Source of the DNA: Sinohyriopsis cumingii
Lineage: Eukaryota; Mollusca; Bivalvia; Unionida; Unionidae
Length of the DNA: 64,000 nucleotides
NCBI GenBank assembly: GCA_028554795.2
Contig: JAPYKE020000263.1
Location: 310,001 to 374,000 of the forward strand
Reading direction: 5' to 3'
Shown here: positions 56,935 through 64,000 of the stretch, in pieces
How positions within the stretch are numbered: position 1 is the stretch's first letter
Layout: each line of letters starts with the position of its first letter
Position numbers and translations under genes: made by a program
Notes under the pieces: model-generated
Database searches by the model: none
What the model was told of the DNA's origin: nothing
What the model saw: only the letters and a program-made list of their open reading frames with translations

Positions 56935-57222
56935 GCCACTGAACTTAGACACAAAGACACATTGATCACATTCAAGAGGGCTCTCAAAACTCACTTATTT
57001 CAACTGCAAGAACAAACTTAAAGACCCAATAATGTTTCCTACCTTAAATATTCTCAGCATGTTTTTTAATGTTTTCTAATGTCATAGTGTTTGCTTTTGT
57101 AATCATATCATTGTATGTATTTTATCTTACAGGTGTTGTCTTATGTTGTAAAGTGCTTAGAGCTTCTAAAGATTAGGCACTATACAAAGTCCTCATTATT
57201 ATTATTATTATTATTATTTATC
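56935..57222 (+). mobile_element. LINE 3' end fragment
   Basis: Encodes a short C-terminal tail, TFKRALKTHLFQLQEQT, followed by TAA, typical of the last residues of CR1/L2-type LINEs. A tail with GCACTATACAAAGTCCT and (ATT)n at about 57196-57220 follows. Confidence 0.7.
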
Positions 57223-58848
57223 AGATACTAGTAGCTGCATTAATCTCTGGGAATGGAACACTGTAAGGAAATATGTTGGGCTCATTATCCTATGTGGCTC
57301 ATTTTCATTGGGGATTTAAATTCATGGTTTGGGTGAACAATGAAAACTACGAAAATTGGTCCCCCAAGAAAATTGATGATACTTCAGTAAATAAAAGTGC
57401 TGGTGTCTGCATCCATTGTTTGTTTACAATAGAATGTAGTTCCTTTATTCACGTGAATTCAATACGAATTGCACGCGCATTTAATATTGTAAAATACTGC
57501 ATGATTCTGACAATGTAAAGTTAACGGCGAAGAAAAATGAGCATATCATAATCTTATTAGCATCTTTTCATTCATTTACCAAAGAGAACCTACCAGATCT
57601 AATCTGATATTGAAGGTCTTTGGTTCCATATCCATTTTGACTCATTTCACATTGAGTTAAAAGATGAATTTTGTTCTAGGATAGTGAAAACCATTTATTT
57701 TAAAGTTGTTTCAGAAGAGTTTCATTTCCATATTTCCTTAGGTTCATTCTTTTTAAATGTCATTTGTTAAGAAGGAAGTAAAAATTCTTATTTCTTTGGA
57801 GAGAAACATACATAAACATTGCTTTTCGGTTCTAAAAGCATTACATGACTACATTGCAAGTATTTTTTATTAAACGATAATGATTAGTTCTCTATAAAAT
57901 CATTCATTTTACATTTTCATTAATCACATTATTATAATATAAACAAGACCAAATTCAGTATCAGCGAGAAAGAAGGAAATGCTGAATACATTGGAAATAT
58001 ATTAACTAACATGTTAAATTGTAATTGTATATAAAATCATGAAACCAAACAAACGGTTTCCATTATTGGTTATTTACAACCCTGATACCCTAAACTGATA
58101 ACAGATCACTTAGAAGCATTGCAAAAATTATATTACCATCTCAAAAGCATAACTGAAGAAGTTTCCATGGTTGTATACAGAAGAAACCATCACTATATTC
58201 AAAGGCATCTTGAGACCACATATGCAGACACATACAGTTGTAAAGGCAAATGCTGCCTAATCTATAACACAATTCTTCAGTCCAAATTGTTAAAAAAAAT
58301 TGACTTACAGGAATGAGCGTTACTAAATTTTAAATGTTTAGACTTGCAGTCAAGATTGAATGTATCTTTAAACATATATAATTTGTGTCATTCAATACCT
58401 TTGTGAAAACATTGGCATCATAAAACAAATGCACAATCACAAGGGTCAGATTCACAGCAAAATCAATGTTAAAAGTTACAAGTGCACTGGTCATTGAACA
58501 GTAACCTCAAGATGCAATCTCTGAGTCTACTTGTAACCTGGCTGACTGCTATAGAATGTACAAAAAAGTGATGTAATAAAGGATGACATGAAATTTTAGC
58601 TGAGAGAATTGGTCTCAATGAAAATATAAACATCCCACTGCAGGCTTGCAAATATTTAAGTTCAGCTTCAGTTTATGAAATGAAACCAAAATCTTTGCAA
58701 CAGTTCAGTATCCTGACAGGGCTTCTGTTAAATCGATTTTATATGGAGTCCCAAGGATCCCCACATTTGAATTTTCTAGGGTCCTTACAAGATGTTAAAG
58801 GGTTCCACTTTATAGTTTATACAGTAGGTTGTGTGTCTATGCATGCAT

Positions 58849-58890
<42 letters not shown>

Positions 58891-61079
58891 TTTCACTAGA
58901 ATTTTGGTGAAAATAAGAGTTTCACCAGCAAAAGTTGCAGTCCCCTCTCACAAGCATGTTGGGTATACATGAAGTGGATAAATATCTATTATAATGCCAG
59001 GAATAATGAGACACCAAACCTTGTCAGTTTTACTTATATGTAATTCTTTCACATATTCATGTATTAAAATTGATATCCCATCAGTGAACTTGGGAACACG
59101 CTACTCAAGGACGTTATTTAGACATTAATATGTAGCATCCTCCAAAACAAAAATATGGGGCAAGGCGTCTTAATTACAGAATTGCATGATCATGAATTTA
59201 ATTGAATATTTTCCAATGAGCATTTTTGTGCTCAATCCTGAATGCTGTATTTCATTACTCTCATATTCTTCTTTTAAAGTTTGTAAAATGGTGCTGATTT
59301 GTCCTTTTTCTGATCTGACATGTTTTGAAATTTGCAAAGATCCATCAGCTCTAACATTTTTGTCGTGTATCATCCACCAGTCACACTGTAAAGTATCTTG
59401 CCTATAATCTGGCGCCATTTTCTATAAAACCACAGACTGGTCCACTACCTAATTTTAATATGAATATAATGAATCTATGAGGCTATGGTCAAGTTGATGA
59501 AACCCATTTGTTTTCTTGGGAACAAACTGGGTCATATATAGTTAAATAAATAGAAAATGGAAATTTCTTACTCAGCAGTGACGTTTTGATAGCAGATTCT
59601 CAAATTTATAAGAGTGGAATTAAAGAGATGATACTAAAAATGATAAACACATCTTTTGACTGATTTTGATTTATTTTGTTTTTTAATTTACCAAAACAGC
59701 TTAATCCATGTACTGGAGAACATAAAATGTAATTTGTTGAAAAAAGGCACATGATTACGACAAAAGCATAATGGCTGGCATGCACGCATTTAATGCCCAA
59801 AATAATTATTCAGATTTGCAAACGGCATTTCAGGTCTCAATTGAAAACCACAAATGGTAATAATATTTAATGTAGGATTTATCTTCTAATTTTGAATCCT
59901 TAGCATGTCACCCTTTCGAGATCATGTGCACTATACTTATTTGGTTACACTTGGAAATGAACACAATGCATAATTAATGAGCATGACTTCAACAGATAGC
60001 ATATAAAATCCTTGATACCTCCATTTCGAGAAACCTCAACCTTTTCAGCAAGCTGGAAATCGACTTCATCAGCAATTTTTATTGTGTCCTACAGGACCCA
60101 TTGGCTTGGATTTTGATGCATCATTTTTAATTTTATTGCATTTGGTATGCACATTTGTGCATTATAGGAAGACCTACCTGCTCTCATTGCACTTTTACTA
60201 CCTTTTCCACTGGGACATACTTTTAGTATATATAGTAGTTTCCATCTTAGATGGAGACGTTTCTCACTATGCATGGTTTCTGCCCCATGTCACTTGGCCT
60301 GGAATTAGAACTAATCAGTTTGGTTCTCCATTTGAATAACTTGCAGTTACATGGATTATCAAGTTTCAAGTTTTTTTAATAACTATTTGTTATTCAGACC
60401 CCAATGAAAATATAAAAATGTGATTTACACATATTGGTATTGCTTTTTGACTCAACTTTATAGTATTGAACTATTTTTGTTGTCATTGAAATAGTTAATA
60501 TTTTCAGGACTTGTGTTGGTGTATATATGGTTTGTGAAAGTTGATTTTTTTTTCCACTGCAATGAGCTTGATTAGCACAAGAATGTGGGAAATGTTTATT
60601 TAACTGTATTGATGTGCTTTTATGTCCACAAAGGCACATATGTGTATGTGTGCGAGTGTTTCTAAGAAGTATCAGATATTAAAACTTTGATATTTAGTGT
60701 ATAACAATGATGTGGTTATCAATTCTTTGGTGAATAATAAAATATTACACTTTATTTTTTTAAAAGTGTTTCTTATATAATTGGAATGTAGGTGTTGATT
60801 CCAAGCATATACATGCACAACCTATTTATATCATTAAATTTTTTTCCAAGGCAGTTGAAATTTAAATTGTGTTATTTCATTTTTACCATAATGACTTTAA
60901 AACCCGCACCTCGAATGGTAAATAGTTGTTCATTTGATTGTCCTTCAAACTGGAAAAAAAATGAGTATGATCCACTCATCCACACTTATAAGAAAAGATT
61001 CAATCCATTATTGGCAATACTTGTGCATGATCTTTAAGCTTTTCTTATTACATGTAGCTCACCAGGCCAAAAGGCTAGG

Positions 61080-61952
61080 TATAATAATAATAATAATAAT
61101 AATGACCTTATTTAAAGAGGGTAACACAATTAGCTAAAAACTAATCTACCTTGAGGCCCTCATACAAAGGAATTTATTTATTTAAGCTGCATCTCTGAAG
61201 CCACTGAATATATTGGGTTTGGAAGAAGGAAATAGAGTGGGCATTTCTAATCTCAGCTGGAATACTATTCCAGAGCAGAGTTCCAGAGTATTGGAAACTT
61301 TTTTTAAATAACTCCTTATTTGGTTTGGGAATTTTATACTGTTTGGTAGACATGGATCGCAGGTGGGGAGTATTACCAGGTAGCCTATACTGGAATAGTG
61401 ATTGTAAATATTCAGGAGCACTATTCTGAGATATCCTGTACATTAATTTGGCTTTTCTCAAACAGATTCGGTCTTTAATAGGTAATATTTTTAACCTACC
61501 AGCTAAACTTTCCTTGCTTTCTTTCTGGATTGATATTAGCCCAAATGCTCTTTTTTGAAGATGTGCCAGCTTTGCTATGTTTTTATCATTTGAATTACCC
61601 CATACTGTACTACAGTAGTCCAAATAGGGTTGTATGTAACTGTTATAAAATAGTTTCCTGTGCCTTTCAGGGAGAAAATGTCTTATCCTACTGAGAAGCC
61701 ATAAACTTGAATTGACTTTTTTACTGGTATGTTTGATATGTTCAGTCCATGATAGGTTATTATCTACCAGAACACCAAGTAGCCTATCATGACAGACTAT
61801 TTGCAGATTTGTACCCTTCCATGTCAGACATAGTTCATCACTATCAAGATTTGTCCTTCTTTGCCGTGTTGAGATAAGTAATATTTTAGTTTTAACAGTA
61901 TTTACCACCATGCCATTACATGTGCACCAGTTTTCCAGTTTGTTTGTGACCT
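61080..61952 (-). mobile_element. 5'-truncated LINE, copy C
   Basis: Near-identical inverted relative of 14818-15655, with the (ATT)n tail at the left (61080-61102) and GAGGGCCTCAAGGTAGATTAG in the UTR. The open frame (61965-61174) includes the same LGVLVDNNLSWTEHI segment. The 5' end contains an extra LENWCTCNGMVVNT stretch that copy A lacks. It is inserted in a dispersed repeat, whose halves are at 60979-61079 and after 61952. Confidence 0.88.
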
Positions 61953-62400
61953 TTAGAAATGGCATCCTATCTATATTTGTTGTCTGTCCATCAACAATTG
62001 CATTTTACCTTTTTGGGATTTGTAGTTCTCAACTGATTTCAGTGCAGCTTGGAGTAAATATCATCAAAATTGCAGACGTGCTTTATAAAGAGCAAGATCC
62101 TTGCATATTGAGTGATTTGGTATTCAATTGGTTAACCATATTATCATCCTGTGGGTAATATGGTTGATGCAGTATTCATCAAGCGTGTAATGTATGCTTG
62201 TATTATTAAGGTCTTGGATGAGTTTCCTGGTGAGTGAAATCCACACATACTAATGTGGAGAATGTCCATGTGATTGACAGAACTTTCTGACCCTCTGAAA
62301 GCCAAACTTTTGATTTTGATAAAGAGTGAAACAAGGGCTTGTATTAGCTCAACTTTTACACATGTCTCGTTCAGTTCTCATCAAACGTTGAAAATTATAA
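61953..62400. repeat. Dispersed repeat, right half after the LINE
   Basis: Continues the repeat interrupted at 61079 (GACCTTTAGAAATGGC, TTTGGGATTTGTAGTTCTC, GAGCAAGATCCTTGCATATTG). Near-identical to about 63570-64000. Confidence 0.85.
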
Positions 62401-62934
62401 AGATATTGAATATTTCAAATAATGAGTGAGATACATAGATATTATTAATGTAATCTGATTGCCTGAGCTTGCTACCAGTCTAGGAAGCATATTTGTGATC
62501 TGACTTAACAATGTATGATTTTATCATCAACGTAAATAATGACATTGATATATGCATATTTTTGCGGCCATCTTGCATGCATGCAAATTAAAAGCTTTTA
62601 TGCATCAACAGTTAGAAGAATATATATGTTCCATTTCTTTAATTAAAGTTAGTTATTGTCCTTGTTCTTTTAATTTTAATGTCATTAATAGGAACCTTTT
62701 ATCTTTTTGTGCATAATCCTGTAATCAGATATATTGACCTGTTCGACTGTATTGGTAAAACAATTTGCATTGCTTCTTTCTGTGCAGGAAGAATAAGGAC
62801 TGTAAGTGTATCAACTGGTGATGGCAGACACAAAATGACTAAGACTGTGCATACATTTTTTTTATAGATTTTATCATAGATTTCCTTAAAGAATCAAGGC
62901 ATTAAAATGTCAGAAATGAATCTCTCTATTCCAG

Positions 62935-62988
62935 ATATTGTTGAAATCAAAGAAACTGCTACGAAGAAGCATGATGCCTTATCAAAAG
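62935..62988 (+). CDS. Second short coiled-coil exon of the HEPN gene
   Basis: 54 bp between TTCCAG and GTAAAT, phase 1 on both sides, encoding 18 codons with IVEIKETATKKHDALSK. Same phase and ending (AAAAG|GTAA) as the exon at 53037-53144, suggesting an exon family made by duplication. No following exon is found in the remaining 1 kb, so the gene continues beyond the window. Confidence 0.6.
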
Positions 62989-64000
62989 GTAAATTGTTGT
63001 ATACAAAGTATTTGATTGTTTCAATTGGGCAATAAAATGTATTTATATGATTCTTTTTAAAATTTAGTATTGTTTGATAGAACCGGATCCAGTGACATTT
63101 ATTGCTTTGACATTTCATGTTATAGGAAAACCAACATTTTAACAGGAAGCACATATTAAAACATCAGATTGTAAATGAGCATAATATATGGTCATTGTGC
63201 AGGAAAGCTGTTTTTGAAATAGGGCATCATTATCGGTGATGAATCTTTGAGGCATTTAAATGAGCAGAATTAACGAATTGAATCAGTAATTATAGGTTAC
63301 TGCATTTGTATGCGAGATATGAATGAGTTTTTTAGATGGAAATACTGCACAATGTTTGGAGTGCAGTGTATCCATCCAACAAGACGAGTTCATATTTTCT
63401 CAGACAAATGCAGTAACATTTTATTATATGCTCATTTTCTTATTTTACCTAAGGCTTAATTATGTAAACATCCACACTTATAAGAAAAGATTCAATCCAT
63501 TATTGACAGTACTTGTGCATGATCTTTAAGCTTTTCTTATTACATGTAGCCCATCAGGCCAAAAGGCTAGGTGACCTTTAGAAATGGCCTCCTGTCTATA
63601 TTTGTCGTCTGTCCATCAACAATTGCATTTTCCCTTTTTGGGATTTGTAGTTCTCAACTGATTTCAGTACAGCTTGGAGTAAATATCATCAAAATTGCAG
63701 AAGTGCTTTATAAAGAGCAAGATCGTTGCATGTTGAGTGATTTGGTATTCTATTGGTTAACCTTATTATCATCCTGTGGGTAATATGGTTGATGCAGTAT
63801 TCATCAAGCGTGTAATGTATGCTTGTATTATTAAGGTCTTGGATGAGTTTCCTGGTGAGTGAAATCCACGCATACTAATGTGGAGAATGTCCATGTGATT
63901 GACAGAACTTTCTGACCCTCTGAAAGCCAAACTTTTGATTTGATTTTGATAAAGAGTGAAACATGGGCTTATATTAGCTCAACTTTTGCGTTATGTTCGT
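62989..64000. repeat. Putative intron with dispersed repeat copy
   Basis: 62989-63465 has no recognised content. 63466-64000 is another copy of the dispersed repeat at 60979-62400, without the LINE, and is cut by the window edge. Confidence 0.7.

Larger units (their letters stand above)
53145..62934 (+). other. Large putative intron holding several repeats
   Basis: Nearly 10 kb. It contains palindromic CACATGAGCAAG-type motifs (about 53500-53700), a reverse SINE (53989-54225), a 514-bp tandem duplication (55535-56473), a LINE 3' fragment (56935-57222), (GT)n(GA)n at 58848-58890, and a LINE (61080-61952) inside another dispersed repeat. Small coding exons may hide here, but none could be supported. 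Confidence 0.45.

Noticed and set aside
58840-58890. Cys-Val repeat protein frame.
   Set aside because: Translation of a (GT)n microsatellite.

Overview
The window is metazoan nuclear DNA. It is AT-rich, with few genes, tRNA-derived SINEs, several non-LTR retrotransposon (LINE) fragments, many microsatellites and at least one gene with introns. The SINE and LINE types, and a DZIP3-type HEPN exon followed by small coiled-coil exons, suggest a lophotrochozoan, probably a mollusc. This assignment is inference; no diagnostic single-copy gene is present.

The main feature is a 17.3 kb Polinton/Maverick (adintovirus-like) endogenous viral element at 21401-38732. It has 149-bp terminal inverted repeats (TIRs) that differ at only two positions and is flanked by a 5-bp direct repeat, ACTCA. 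The left half carries replication and integration genes: a small Zn-binding protein, the packaging ATPase, a phospholipase A2-like protein, a retroviral-type integrase, a family B DNA polymerase fused to a superfamily 1 helicase and a C-terminal HNH-like Zn domain, a second paralogous Zn protein, and an HNH homing-type endonuclease. The middle holds a 33-bp minisatellite, a tRNA-like/SINE fragment, an orphan ORF and a 1.1 kb two-motif satellite. The right half is a virion module entirely on the minus strand. In order of transcription it encodes a coiled-coil structural protein, a pVI-like minor capsid protein, the double-jelly-roll major capsid protein, a pX-like basic protein, an adenain-type protease, a fibre-like protein, a two-helix membrane protein, the penton protein and a small unknown protein. 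The ATPase, PLA2-like gene, protease, pX-like gene, pVI-like gene and major capsid gene are open. The integrase, polymerase, fibre, coiled-coil protein, penton and small unknown gene carry in-frame stops, frameshifts or an insertion, so this copy is not intact.

Left of the element (1-21400) is repeat-rich host DNA. It holds a SINE with 13-bp target-site duplications, a fold-back palindrome at about 3.07-3.36 kb, a 2.9 kb tandem duplication (8.5-14.3 kb, with a third partial copy), a 5'-truncated LINE and a second SINE family. The duplicated unit carries an I-PpoI-like His-Me finger endonuclease and an antisense transposase-like ORF.

Right of the element (38733-64000) are further SINEs and LINEs. 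One LINE (46.4-49.65 kb) has been hit by both a SINE and a 783-bp DNA transposon. A partial host gene on the plus strand begins with an exon encoding a DZIP3-type HEPN domain (50455-51067) and continues into small in-phase coiled-coil exons at 53037-53144 and 62935-62988. It probably runs off the window.
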